Below, piece by piece: positions 1 to 10,560 of a stretch of 64,000 nucleotides of DNA. Made by a program: the position numbers and the translations under genes. Each line of letters begins with the position of its first letter. Position 1 is the first letter of the stretch. The notes beneath the pieces were generated by a model. That model made no database searches. It saw only the letters and a list, made by a program, of their open reading frames with translations, and had not been told where the DNA came from. Source of the stretch: Polytrichum commune (taxonomy: Eukaryota > Streptophyta > Polytrichopsida > Polytrichales > Polytrichaceae); the NCBI GenBank assembly GCA_950295325.1, contig OX485806.1, forward strand, positions 34,534,001 to 34,598,000. Reading direction: 5' to 3'.

Positions 1-2
1 AA

Positions 3-1484
3 TTCCCCCCGCAATTCTGTTATTATACCGATGGCTCATTTATACCACCCAAAGCCCTCACACAAGAACACTGGCGCCGCGAAAAAACAGGATACGGCAT
101 ATATAACCCCTTCAAGAACCTTCAAATTGCAAAAAGACTCCCTGGCTTACAAAATATACTCAGAGCAGAACTGATGGCTATACATCACACCCTATGCCTC
201 CTCACCACTACATATCGAAATGAACCAGCACATATCTTTATAGATTGTCTTAATGTTTTATACCTCCTAAACACACAAACAAAACACCCAACCTCCCACA
301 ACAGTCACCCCGACAAGACCATACTCGAACGTATAATTACGATGCTACAATCCCGTACACAAACCACCACACTACATAAAGTCAAAGCCCACACGAATAT
401 AAGTGGTAACGAGCAAGCGGACAGATTAGCCAAACTGGGATGTGAACTAGACCATAGAGATGCCATAGCACCATATGAACATGCCCACCCCACGCCGTAC
501 TACCTCCAAAAGGGTTGGTGGCACTCAATGCACGAAACGCCAGACAAAGGCCCCATTCGCCACCTTGGAAAATATATCATCAAATATGACAGAAAATACA
601 ACTTAACCCTTATAGCAACCCAAACACACCAATTACACAAATGGATAGATAACAAAGATATCGACAAACCATTATCCAATGACTTTTGGAACAACCCAAT
701 TATCACAGACAAACAAAAAACATGCTTAATCAAATTCTGCACCGGACAATACATGGGGCATGCTCGGAAACAACTCTTCTTTGGAAGAACTGCCTACCCA
801 TCCCACACATGTCCTATTTGTAATTCGTTAGAAGCAGACACTTGGCTACATGTACTCCTAAAATGCAAACAACAACACATCCACGCGCTCATAACCAATA
901 GACATAATAAAGCGGTCTGGGAAATACGCAAACTTTTAGTCTCCAACCACGTAACAAGACATTACATACTTATGAACGTAGGCATATACAATGACTTACC
1001 CCCCGAAAATATTGTACCAACATGGTTACTACCATGCACATGTCACACCCCGCGCTGCCATTGCAACGCTAGGCTCAAACCAGATATACTATGCATCTTA
1101 GGCCACCCATACAACTCCCCTCCACCAGACGCACCTACACCGGTAACTACTATACAATTCATTGAATTCACATACTGTAATGATCGATTCTCTACTGAAA
1201 CAACGGCCAGGAAAATAACAAAATATCAACCACTCATCAACGATATAATTGCACGCAGTTGGAACGTAGCCCCACTTATTGTATTAGCCTCAGGTGCCAG
1301 AGCTACCACTCACATCCCCTCGATGAATGAACTAGCCACGAAGCTTAAACTTCCCACATCACAAATAAGAAGTACATTCAAACAAATAAATATTATCGCC
1401 ATACAATACGCACACACCATATTGATCCATAAACGACGGATAGAAAACAAACAATCCATCACCGGTTTACAAAATCCCACCTAA
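3..1484 (+). CDS. LINE ORF2, 3' part: RNase H plus C-terminal CCHC / restriction-like endonuclease region
   Basis: The frame is open from the window edge to the TAA at 1482, 493 codons, so the 5' part lies outside. Residues 1-146 are an RNase H domain: YTDGS at 8-12, RAEL at 54-57, FIDCLN with D81, and KVKAH...GNEQAD with H130 and D140, so the acidic residues and histidine are present. After it comes a CCHC finger (C270, C273, H283, C288), then RHN at 300-302, a second cysteine cluster (CTCHTPRCHC, 345-354), KPD at 359-361, E388 in IEFTY, and KY at 407-408. The order CCHC, RHN, PD, E is that of the restriction-like endonuclease of R2 and Dualen/RandI LINEs. The RNase H call is firm; the endonuclease call is inference from motif order. 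There is no stop in about 1.5 kb, so this copy is young or selected. It probably acted in reverse transcription and target cleavage of the element. Confidence 0.85.
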   Translation, partial: FPPQFCYYTDGSFIPPKALTQEHWRREKTGYGIYNPFKNLQIAKRLPGLQNILRAELMAIHHTLCLLTTTYRNEPAHIFIDCLNVLYLLNTQTKHPTSHNSHPDKTILERIITMLQSRTQTTTLHKVKAHTNISGNEQADRLAKLGCELDHRDAIAPYEHAHPTPYYLQKGWWHSMHETPDKGPIRHLGKYIIKYDRKYNLTLIATQTHQLHKWIDNKDIDKPLSNDFWNNPIITDKQKTCLIKFCTGQYMGHARKQLFFGRTAYPSHTCPICNSLEADTWLHVLLKCKQQHIHALITNRHNKAVWEIRKLLVSNHVTRHYILMNVGIYNDLPPENIVPTWLLPCTCHTPRCHCNARLKPDILCILGHPYNSPPPDAPTPVTTIQFIEFTYCNDRFSTETTARKITKYQPLINDIIARSWNVAPLIVLASGARATTHIPSMNELATKLKLPTSQIRSTFKQINIIAIQYAHTILIHKRRIENKQSITGLQNPT

Positions 1485-1684
1485 ATTACTGCACACCCCG
1501 CCTTTTGGTTTACTGGTAACATCACCAGTTACTAAAATAGTGTCTACTCCCTTAACGGGTGAAGTAGTATTACATCCAACGCCAATGCCCTGGGGTTTGG
1601 CCACGGATGTCCTACGAACAGACACTTTATTCACTCCGGCCCCTGAGAGGGACTGGAGTTCTTCTTCTTCTTGGCTGTAATTGC

Positions 1685-1685
<1 letters not shown>
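1485..1685 (+). other. Probable 3' UTR of the LINE
   Basis: This non-coding stretch follows the ORF2 stop directly. It holds a small stem-loop (ACTGGT / ACCAGT around 1510-1534), a kind of structure LINE reverse transcriptases often recognise. The exact 3' end of the element is hidden by the adjoining MITE and GA repeat. Confidence 0.45.
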
Positions 1686-1732
<47 letters not shown>

Positions 1733-1952
1733 GAGCATATCTTTTTATCCATCCAACATAAAAACTCGACCCCCTGTAGATTTGTTGTTGATTCATCTCA
1801 AACGAGCTTGACCAAACTGATTCGGAAGCTTTAAAAAGCCAGTTATGGTGTCATTGCAACTAAAAAAAGAAACATTTGGACTGCATACTATTTCAGGGCT
1901 TTTATGTTGGATGGATGAGAGGTATGCTCGTATCCGATAATTCCCTCTCTCC
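1686..1952. mobile_element. Mutator-like MITE, copy 1
   Basis: Long terminal inverted repeats face each other: the right end runs through ATGTTGGATGGATGAGAGG to ATAATTCCCTCTCTC and the left end holds the complement, with part replaced by a GA microsatellite. Two further copies lie at 57.99 kb and 61.14 kb; the last has a clear 9-bp target duplication. There is no coding capacity. No target duplication is visible here, perhaps because of the GA expansion. Confidence 0.7.
1687..1729. repeat. (GA)n microsatellite
   Basis: About 21 GA units lie inside the left inverted repeat of the MITE. The expansion probably grew from the GAGAGAGG terminus of the element. Confidence 0.95.
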
Positions 1953-2115
1953 CAATTTATTCATTTGTATTCCTTGCCACAAATGGGGTCACAAAGATGC
2001 TGGGTTGGATTCCTCTGACTGTCTTCAAGTATTATGATGGGGCCCAATGAAAATTTATGGGGTTCTTGTCTCATTGTCTAATATTATGTGTCCTACCTGT
2101 GCTTGTCTCCGTAGT

Positions 2116-2193
2116 ACACGTGGCAATACCATATTGACGGATCTTCCTCAGCATACGTGGCAACTGGATAGTGGGTCCCCACGTGTCCACGTG
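2116..2193. promoter_or_regulatory. Cluster of G-box / ABRE-like ACGTG cores
   Basis: Four ACGTGG/ACGTGT cores fall within 78 bp, three of them full CACGTG palindromes (2117, 2180, 2188). CACGTG is the plant bZIP/bHLH G-box. No gene is visible next to the cluster, so it may be a relic or lie within a repeat. Confidence 0.3.
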
Positions 2194-2284
2194 GCAGCCC
2201 ACAGACAACTTACTGATTACAGAGCTGATTTAAATAAATTTAATCTCAACTTACATAATTCTTGTGGAGTTAGTAAAGATATGA

Positions 2285-3010
2285 ATTTTATTTTAAAGTC
2301 CGGGAAGCCAACATGGTTCATGGGATTGAAAGTACATCAGGATGGTTTCAAATCATTTGATTCCCTAGAGTGGTGGAGTGTTGTAGCCTCCATGAGATAG
2401 AGGCTAAGGGCCACTTCACACACAAGACTGGGAGCCCCCTGACCATTATACTTCAAGCACTCTCATTGGTGGAAAAGGCGGAGCCGGTTCAAGTTCGCTT
2501 CACACTATGCTTGAGGGACCAACGGAGTATGTGAATGCGTGATGGATGTAAAGTCTACATGGATTCCTACATGGCATCAAACGAATCATGTTTCATGGTC
2601 ACTTGGACTATTTTCAAAAACCACCTCTCGGAGGTAGGCCTAACATCAAACTGGGAGACCATGGCACTCCGAACGCTGACAACCGTTGGTTTATTCTATT
2701 TTATCATGTGTGACGACCTGCTTGAATAGAAATTCATTGAAATAGCATTTGGTTGAGGGCCTGGTCACATATGACTTCACACTACACTTGAGGGTCCGTG
2801 ACCACAATACATGATTTTGGAGGTGTCTTGGGACAACCTTGGGACACTTTCTTTTGGGCTCTCACAATTTCATGGTCATGGCTCTTGGCTCGTGTGTGAA
2901 GTGAACCTAATGTCAACTTGATGGTCTAATTGAAAGAAAGACCTGAGGCTCCCTCAAACTACATCCTTATATTATGACGAAAACTTATCATTGATGGGGT
3001 TGTATAGAGG
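2285..3010 (+). repeat. Dispersed repeat DR-B, copy 1 (interrupted)
   Basis: The stretches 2285-2407 and 2908-3010 match 12.54-12.74 kb in order, starting at AAGTCCGGGAAG and passing through CTAGAGTGG and GATAGAGGCTAA to CTTGATGGTC. The 500-bp Tourist-like element sits between the two halves. The nature of the repeat is unknown. Confidence 0.7.
2408..2907. mobile_element. Tourist/Harbinger-like MITE, family T1, copy 1
   Basis: This 500-bp element has ends GGGCCACTTCACACAC and GTGTGTGAAGTGAACC and is flanked on both sides by TAA, the 3-bp target duplication of PIF/Harbinger elements. It is about nine-tenths identical by eye to 34518-35018. The related repeat at 12.65 kb has a single TAA at the matching place, an empty site. 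Open frames inside are not convincing genes. Confidence 0.9.
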
Positions 3011-3169
3011 ACAAAATGTACCTCAATTACAACTACATTATAGGAGTAAAAGTGGCACAATCTACTATCGCTAAAGATAGGCATAGTGTTGAGATGGAGG
3101 GATGGACACAAATGTTGAAGATTTTATCATAACATAGAGGGGTGTTATTTACATATTTTTCTCTATACA

Positions 3170-3500
3170 CCAGTGGTCTTATAGGATGTAAAATACACAA
3201 TTAGTGCGAGATATTTTTCAAATCCAAATCGTGTGTGTAGTCATTTGCCTTGTAATTTTCGAAGCTCAAATGAATATCTGATTCATTATCAAAGCGAAGA
3301 TTCTTCTCCTCGTTAAGTAGTCATATACCTCCCCCCCCCCCCCCTTCCCCAACTAGGTTGACTATTGAGCCTAGAATGGTGACCATATTTTGAGCACATA
3401 GCCGACTCTTTTTACCACATATATTTGTACATTTGTTCTTAGATTTGTACCTAATCACATACCACTCAAATGCAAGTGTCTAAATTATTGATGTGTTGGA
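3170..3500 (+). repeat. Dispersed repeat DR-A, diverged copy
   Basis: It keeps the family landmarks in order: a segment on an element turned towards 'ACTATTGAGCCTAGAATGG', 'GAGCACATAG', 'TTTGTTCTTAGAT' and 'CACATACCACTCAAA', shared with 33.7-34.06, 37.0-37.24 and 61.4-61.7 kb. A C14 run lies within it at 3331-3344. Confidence 0.5.
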
Positions 3501-4015
3501 ATAAGGCACATCTACCTTAGGTTTCTTCAAATGCCGCTAACTTGGCCAAGGCTATACACCCCCCACCTCTTTGAGATGGGCCCCTACCACTTTTAACTAA
3601 GCAAAAAACTCAATACATTATGTTACCCATTCCACTTGGATAATAACTCTAATCCGCAAACATACATAATATTACTTACTTGATCAGTTGTGTTCAACTA
3701 CCATGGCTTCATATTTAGTCTAAAGCATTGGGATCCCGACATCAGGAGGTTGTATTCTACAATCCATTGCAAGGCCCATGAACACAACTCATCAACTAAA
3801 TAATTTTATGTAGTATTGAGCAAAACTTTATATGATTTACTTTGCATGCCATTCAAGAACTTCACATGTTGTGGTCACTGCGACAATGATAGATACGATG
3901 AGAAATTCATTCTCATTACTTCCGCAACAAAGCAAGGTCAATGTCGACTGTAATGCAATTATCATCTTAAATGGACACCTATACCTAAGTGGAGTATGGC
4001 ATGGACATTAGAAAG
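3501..4015. other. No recognisable feature
   Basis: This AT-rich stretch has short open frames only, and I see no gene, RNA or repeat structure in it. Confidence 0.5.
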
Positions 4016-4360
4016 ACTACACTAAATATTGCATTTAGTGCCATATGGTGTCTCATGTCTCATGAATAATTTTACAAGTATTTTCATGGGTGATTGAAAT
4101 TTGGATGAAATTCATGCCATTATTGAAACGAATTTTGGCATATTATGCATCCTAACATTTATGTAATGAAATATTGTCTTGGATGATTGAAAATTGGATG
4201 AAAATCACTTAGTAAGTGACAGTGATTGCAACCTTGTATATCTATGACAAACAATGTTAGGTTTACTTTTTGGTGTTGGTGACACTGCATGGGTGGTTTA
4301 CAATTATTATCGAGCAAGACAAATAAAAATGGTGGTACTAAATACAATATTTAGTGTAGT
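4016..4360 (-). mobile_element. Small inverted-repeat element, family T2, copy 1
   Basis: The left end ACTACACTAAATATTGCATT and the right end AATACAATATTTAGTGTAGT are inverted repeats of each other. The interior, read on the minus strand, matches 26.92-27.29 and 38.84-39.06 kb (for example TTGTCTTGCTC, CACTTACTAAGTG, CATCCAA...CAATCATCCA). The element is non-coding. The target duplication is unclear. Confidence 0.65.
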
Positions 4361-4589
4361 GTGTATAAAGAAATTGGACTACTTGCTAAGGGATTGTTAA
4401 CCATTCTAGGTTCAATATTGAGTCTAATTGGAGGATGGGAAGGGCGAGCTATATGACCATTTAAAGGGGAAGATCATAGTCCTAAGTTTGACTCTAAATA
4501 AAATATCCATATGAGTTCTAAACATCAAATGGCTACCGGCACAATTTTGATTATCATCATTTGAATGCATCAAGGGGTCTATGTCATTG

Positions 4590-4860
4590 GGAAACCCTTG
4601 ACAACCCTACACCATCAATAATCACATTTGATGATTTCAAGGAGGTTTTTCTTGCTAAAGCGTGGATTCTTTCCAGCTCTACGGGAAGAAACTAGATTAC
4701 CTCCATCTCAAGGATTTTCTCAAATATGAATCTGAATTATACTTGAAGCATCCATTGACATCATCAAAACACAAGATCGTCATCGCTTACCTCACCTCGA
4801 ATCATAGACTTGCCATTGAAAGTGGGTAGTGGGTCGACTATCCCTATCTCTACACACAAT
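4590..4860 (+). mobile_element. Gag-like retroelement fossil (candidate)
   Basis: Read in pieces, this stretch gives gag-like strings such as ITFDDFKEVFLAK and later FLKYESEL...SNHRLAIESG. The second part has a relative on the minus strand at about 12.98-13.19 kb. It is broken and old, with several breaks; no long terminal repeats or other retroelement parts are visible nearby. A Ty3-type gag is the likeliest source, with low confidence. Confidence 0.3.
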
Positions 4861-5660
4861 AGGTGACATCACTTTTGCTTTTCTAATGACGTTGAAAAGG
4901 AAGGCAAACTTTTTGTGCTAGAGTGCCCCCTATATAACTCCATTGGAGTAAGTTCCAATCACTATATGAGAATGTAGTACTAGAGAGCTCCAAGTCTTTC
5001 TCTCAATCAAACCATAAAGTTGATACCAACCTCTATTTCACAAAGGCTACCAGACCTCGCCACTCTAGAGAACTAGAGGAGTCGGTTTGATACCACCCTG
5101 ATGTACTTTCAGTCCCATAAGCCTTTTGACTTTCCAGACCTCAAATTCGATTCCATTTCATTAGCTATTCATCTTGCAAATTAATTCCGAGTTCCATAAC
5201 CTTGCGTGGAAGTGGATGGAGAGCTACAAGTGTCCATTGAACCCTAAACCCTAAACCCTACCTTTGTAGCCTTCATATATCTTAGACACATACCATCAAA
5301 TATACCGGTATTGGTGAGCATGTACGGAACGACCCTGAAAAGTTGGATGGGTCTTGGTAGGTTGGGGTTGGCCCAAGATTTGTGGGGCCGGGGCGGCAAT
5401 AAAGGCTCAAGAGAAAGAAGGAAAAAATGAGCCTGGCCTCACTTGTCTTTGTTCAATTGGGATAATAAACTTGAAGACTCCCAAGTGGCAAGGGAAGTTA
5501 AGTTATCATTTCCACCACCCCACCGACACACATTGAGAGTGTGCTTGCTCTGCCTTCCAAATAAATGCTCATGTAACTTACCATCATGGGGCCCCGTGTG
5601 TGAAGTGTGAACCCGAACTATCCGTAACAAAGAGTTTCGTCAATTGATGAGCCGGTCCAT
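4861..5660. other. No gene seen
   Basis: Mixed sequence with only short frames. It holds the telomere-like motif listed separately. Confidence 0.5.
5239..5260. repeat. Interstitial telomere-like repeat
   Basis: Three CCCTAAA units stand in a row, the plant telomere repeat. Such short interstitial runs are common and may mark old break repair or promoter telo-boxes. Confidence 0.8.
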
Positions 5661-6605
5661 CATTTGCATACCAACTAACATCCTCCACTTATCGTCAAAG
5701 GCATTTGGTGCGATATAAGGTCGAAAAACGGAAAACGGTGAAAATAAGCTCATTCGGCGGCCAAAAAGAGTGGCTTGGAAGTTGTGCAATGTTTTTGAGA
5801 GATGGAGTAGAGGAAATGACGAGGAATGCAGGTTGTTTCGTAGTTTTATTCTTTGTAAATAATTAGTTACATTTTCTCAAAGAGGCAAGTGAGTAAAACC
5901 CCCTACTTGTACAGTAGAGTCTCCCTAACTTGAGTATCAAAATATCTGACTACTTGCATCCGAATGCGCACATAATCATTTGCATACCTACTCACATCCT
6001 CTACTTATCATCAAAGGCATTCGGTGCAATATAAGGTAGAAAAACGGAAAACGGTGAAGACAAGCTCATTCGGCGACGTGGCTTGGAATTTGTGCAATGT
6101 TTTTTGAGAGATGGAGTAAAGGAAATGACGAGGAATACAAGTTGTTTCGTAGTTTTGTACTTTGTAAATAATCGGTTACATTTCCCCAAAGAGGCAAAGT
6201 AAGTCAACCTCCCTACTTGTACAGTAGAGTCTCCTTAATTCGAGTAACAAAATGTCCTACTACTTGCATCGGAATGCACACATAATCATTTGCATACCTA
6301 CTTACATCCTCTACTTATCATCAAAGGTGTTTGGTGCAATGTAAGGTAGAAGAACGGAAAACGATGAAGATAAGCTCATTCGGCGGCCAGAAAGAGTGAC
6401 TTGAAAGTTGTGCGATGTTTTTTAAGAGTTGGAGTAGAGGAAATGATGAGGAATGCAAGTTGTGTTGTAGTTTTGTTCCTTGTAAACGATTAGTTGCATT
6501 TCCCCATAGGGGTAAAGTGAGTCAAACCTCATGCTTGTACAATAGAATCTCCTTAATTCGAGTAACAAAATGTCCTACTACTTGCATCCGAATGCACACA
6601 AAATA
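5661..6605 (+). repeat. Three-copy tandem repeat, unit about 310-318 bp
   Basis: Units begin with CATTTGCATACC at 5661, 5977 and 6287 and each passes through AACGGAAAACG, AAGCTCATTCGGCG, GAGATGGAGTA or GAGTTGGAGTA, and ACTTGCATC(C/G)GAATG. The second and third units resemble each other more than the first. Short frames in the units are not conserved as proteins. Confidence 0.92.
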
Positions 6606-6789
6606 GTTAACTCAATAACATCCCAAAGTGATCCCAAGTGGTGTGAAACCGACCGACCTATCACTACATCCTTTTTAGGCCACCACTTTTACAATTAGCC
6701 ATTTTGGGTCTACATAAGAATCATTCTACTCCTAGTCCAGTGCACCAGTAGTGGTCATTCACCATTTCATGTTTTTCTACCTTATGGTC

Positions 6790-7110
6790 AATGAATGGGG
6801 AGAATTGGTTGTTAGTTACAAATGAACCGGTTGAGTTTGAGAAATAGCCGGCTGAAGTTCAAGATTTCAAGAAAATTACCCATCATTTTAAAGGAGTTTA
6901 TAGAGTATACTCCAATGTAATAAAGAGAAACTGAAATATGTCAACATGTAACTGGTTGGACTTGGAAATTTTAGGATATTGACAAACTATGCCCCAAATC
7001 TCCCCGGACATTAGAGTTATTTGTAAAATGAAGTAGATGAAACTATGGGTTTAGTCCCAAACCTTGAGTTGATGAGAATTAGCACAAGTCACCCAAGTTT
7101 TCTTAATGCT
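6790..7110 (+). repeat. Dispersed repeat DR-D, copy 1
   Basis: It matches 16.86-17.08 kb over about 220 bp, with shared strings such as TTGGTTACAAATGAACC (6.8 kb: TTAGTTACAAATGAACC), GAGTTTGAGAAATA and ATGTCAACATGTAAC. No ends or coding sense are visible. Confidence 0.65.
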
Positions 7111-8004
7111 TAAGTTGCCATATTACACAAAGAGTGGTGTTGTGCTATTAAAAACGGCTTTCTAGGTTGTCCTACTAGGCTGGGTGGGCCAAGCTAGCCT
7201 TGCATAGGTCGATATGGAATTTTGAATGACATGTCCCATGCACATACCCTATTTTGAGATCCTAAAATACTCTCAAAATTTGAGATGAGGGAAGAGGAGG
7301 TCTCAAAAGTTCTACCCAACTTTCAAAATAGGCTTCAATGTATGATGAGCTATCAAGCTCTTAATAGAGAGTTTTCTCAAGGAAGGATCAAACCCACAGT
7401 TTCCTCCCTATTTGAGGGACTTTACGGATAACTCTATAGTATATGGTAGAGGCATAGATTTCCAGCAGTTTTGAAAATTCTGCATACATTCAAATAATGA
7501 ATCGACTTGGAATCAATCCATGAGATCCCCTCAGTGTGCATTGTTTCTCCCAAGGTGGTTGTACTTTGGTTCTTTCTTGCAATTGATTTTTTTTTCTTCT
7601 TTTCAATTTGTGCCCCCCCCCCCCCACCCAAAAGGGAATCAATTCATGAGAACAATAATAAACATGTACATCATGGAATCCAAATCCACAATGAATACCT
7701 ATTACGATCCGAGAGTGCCTTCCGAGGAGCTGCTTATTTCTATCATGGATCCTATGAGAAATTTTATGTGAACATTTTGTTGGCAGTCGGTCATTGTATG
7801 TGGCATTAAGAACTTGATAATTACTATTGTCCGAACCCCAATAAGTGTAGATATGGTCCCATAGTCGGTGTTATAATTTACATGATGAACTTACAAAAAC
7901 GCCAAAAATGTATTGGAGTAGGAGGTTTATGTGAAGAGAGCTTATATGACTTTCCCGACACATCCTTTTGTTGTTTGAATTCCTTCCCCTTTTTAATAGG
8001 TTGC
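7111..8004. other. No gene seen
   Basis: The stretch has short frames and a C13 run at 7613-7625. I recognise nothing in it. Confidence 0.5.
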
Positions 8005-8007
8005 TAA

Positions 8008-8461
8008 GGGGCCCACGGCCGTCTAAGCGATGTGATTGGACGTTGAAGTCGTCCCGGGACGACTTGGGTTTACACCAAGGAAAAAATGGCAGAGTGACCA
8101 CGGAGGTTGAGGTCCACAAATTTGTTTTTTTAAGCCTACTCTATCCACTGCCATGGTCCAACAAGTTTTCCGTTGGGACAAGCAAAAGAGGTGGTCTAGG
8201 AAAAATAGCAAGGGCCCATGTCAGAAAAATGCCGTTTTAATGATTTTTTTGGATTTTTTAATGATTTTTTTTCCAACTTAGTTAATGACTCCACTTTTTG
8301 GTGCATGGTCATTCTTCATGGTCCACATTCGGTTTACACCTAGTGAAGGGCCCACAAACCATGAAAACTAATATTTTAGTAACTCGGACCATGGAAGTCG
8401 TCCCACGCAAAATAGGCCTCTTACGTGGGACGACTTCATGGTCCATAGTGTAAACCGCCCC
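8008..8461 (-). mobile_element. Tourist/Harbinger-like MITE, family T3, copy 1 (internally deleted)
   Basis: It is flanked by TAA at 8005-8007 and 8462-8464. The right end carries GGTCCATAGTGTAAACCGCC. The interior matches the reverse complement of 51535-52115 throughout (GTTTACACCAAGG, TCCACTG...CATGGTCCAAC, TTTTGGTGCATGGTCATTC). Compared with that copy it lacks about 35 bp just inside the left terminus, so only the terminal Gs of the left inverted repeat remain. Confidence 0.8.
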
Positions 8462-8464
8462 TAA

Positions 8465-9900
8465 GTAGTGAGGTTGTGTGATTTGGAAGTACCTCACTGA
8501 ATCTTGCGGAATTGGACTCTTGACTATAGAGTTACCATGTCCACTAAACAACTACTAGGCTTCTTTTGTTAGCCTCTTGACATCATACTATAAAATAATG
8601 AAAAAGCATATGGATGTGATTGAGGGTTATCACTTGCGCAAAGACCCTTATGTTGGGCTCTTACACACCTAGGAATCATGTGATTTCATAGGACATAAAA
8701 TGTTATGTTTCCTACACTCATCATGAAAATGACGGTATTGTGGATTCACATATTAAAAGTTAAAAGAAAATGAACTATAACACTCCTAGGAAGAACGGTG
8801 TCTAGACAATATGCATAAGTAATACATGTTTAAAAGAGGACTCGTCCTTGTGTGTACATGGAAATTGAGCAGAAAGTTTGTTGACCAATAATGAGATTAT
8901 ATGGACCCTTCATAGGAGGGATGTATGTTGTCAATTAGAATAACTTAACACGACTCTAAATAGAGATGACATATCTTATTTATACATGTAATTGATTATG
9001 ACATGATTAGTCAACTCTCTCTACTCTTGTGATTGCCTTTACATTTTATAAATAATAAAGTGTGAAACTCTTGACAAATTGATTAACTTCCTACAAAGTT
9101 GAGAATATGTAGCAGAATCTACACCAATCTTAGACACTACAATGTACTTGACCAATCATGAATTAACTAACCATGGTCAAGGAAGTTACCACACACCACA
9201 AGTAGGGTTTCCATGACCTAAGGTAGCCAATATACCTTACCAAACTAAGACTTCAATCCTTAATACCACCATGTGAAGATTCATTTTCATACCTGGGGGA
9301 GAGAATACTTGACTTAATTTATTCACCGAAGCTTAGAAGATATGTGTTAAATGTGGAAGCGCGTGGTGTTTAGTGCACGAGAGGTTCAAGAAAGTTATTA
9401 TTCAAGAATGTTACACAATATGGCAAGAAAGCATGCTCATATTGTAGCTACAATTTTACTATCACTCCAAACTAATTCAAAGAAATGACAAGGGTGCCAT
9501 GCCTCAGGGAAGACTGAGCTTGTGTTTATAAAGATTAATGTCACCTTGGATTGAAGTTTTTATTAACAATCTATATCTTATACTCCTTCATTTTTTTTCT
9601 TGTTCATGTTTAATTCACGCTCTTATGGTTGCTTGGTGCTTTCTTAGTCATGTGTGATTCTGACCTATGCGTATGGACTCCTATCACTCTAAAGCTATAT
9701 AGGTTTATAGTCATAAGCTAATTAGCCTATCCCAATTCCAATCATCTAAGAATGTTGTCCATAATCGTATCAAAGTATGTTCTTTATTGACTAGACTATT
9801 TTCCAACCAAAATGCCATCATTAGTCTCAGTTTTCCATTGTGTTTTGTCAATTCGAAACATGCCTATATCATCATAATCATAATGACCTATAACCCATTC
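8465..9900. other. No gene seen
   Basis: AT-rich sequence with no frame above about 60 codons and no repeat structure that I can see. Confidence 0.5.
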
Positions 9901-10560
9901 ATAACAACTCATGGTAATTCCTTACCATAGTTCCTCGCCTTCTCGTCTCAGTTCATCATCACTTACTCAAAGTTTGCTCTCGTAGCTCTCCCTATGTCGA
10001 CTCTCTCTCTTTGCCTATGACTATATTATGCCTCTCAAAACTCTCTTAATTCATCATCTCACTAGCATTCAACTCTCTCTTTCGCATGAAAGACTATAGC
10101 CTCTTTTCAACTCTTCATCCATCGAGCATTGGCATTCTTATCTCTTGTGCTTTGCTCAACAACTCTTCTCACATCACATTAACTCCAATCACTTGACTCA
10201 GAAAGATCATACTTGCAACTTGCGAATTCATTCCAATCGCAAACAATTGCATGTTGAGTTCATCATCAATCCTTCTGACTAAAACTTCTCAATTACAACT
10301 TTATGTATTCGTGTCCATTCCCCAATCGCAAGTGGCAATGCCACTCACTCTAAAATCTATCTATTTTCTTGCATCGCACTGGATTCTACAATGCTCTTGC
10401 CTATGGCCTATCTTCTATGGTTATGGCTTAGCAAATTCAACAAGAAGTGCCATCGTCTTTAGTTGATAGTCTTCTTATCCCTTTGGAGGCTTCAAGTAGT
10501 TGTAACCTCTGAAACTATCTTTTCTAGACTATAGCCTTACTAACTTATCATAGAATGTCT
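9901..10560 (+). other. Pyrimidine-rich stretch
   Basis: The plus strand is markedly C/T-rich (CTCTCTCT, CATCATC, TCTTCTC tracts) with a 71-codon frame at 10251-10466 that resembles no family I know. It could be a decayed coding or leader sequence. Confidence 0.3.

Noticed and set aside
1607-1834. Frames containing Arg-Glu or Leu-Ser repeats
   Set aside because: They are translations of the GA/CT microsatellite.
5661-6605. CRISPR-like array
   Set aside because: Three long direct repeats without spacers in a plant nuclear context; a simple tandem duplication explains them.
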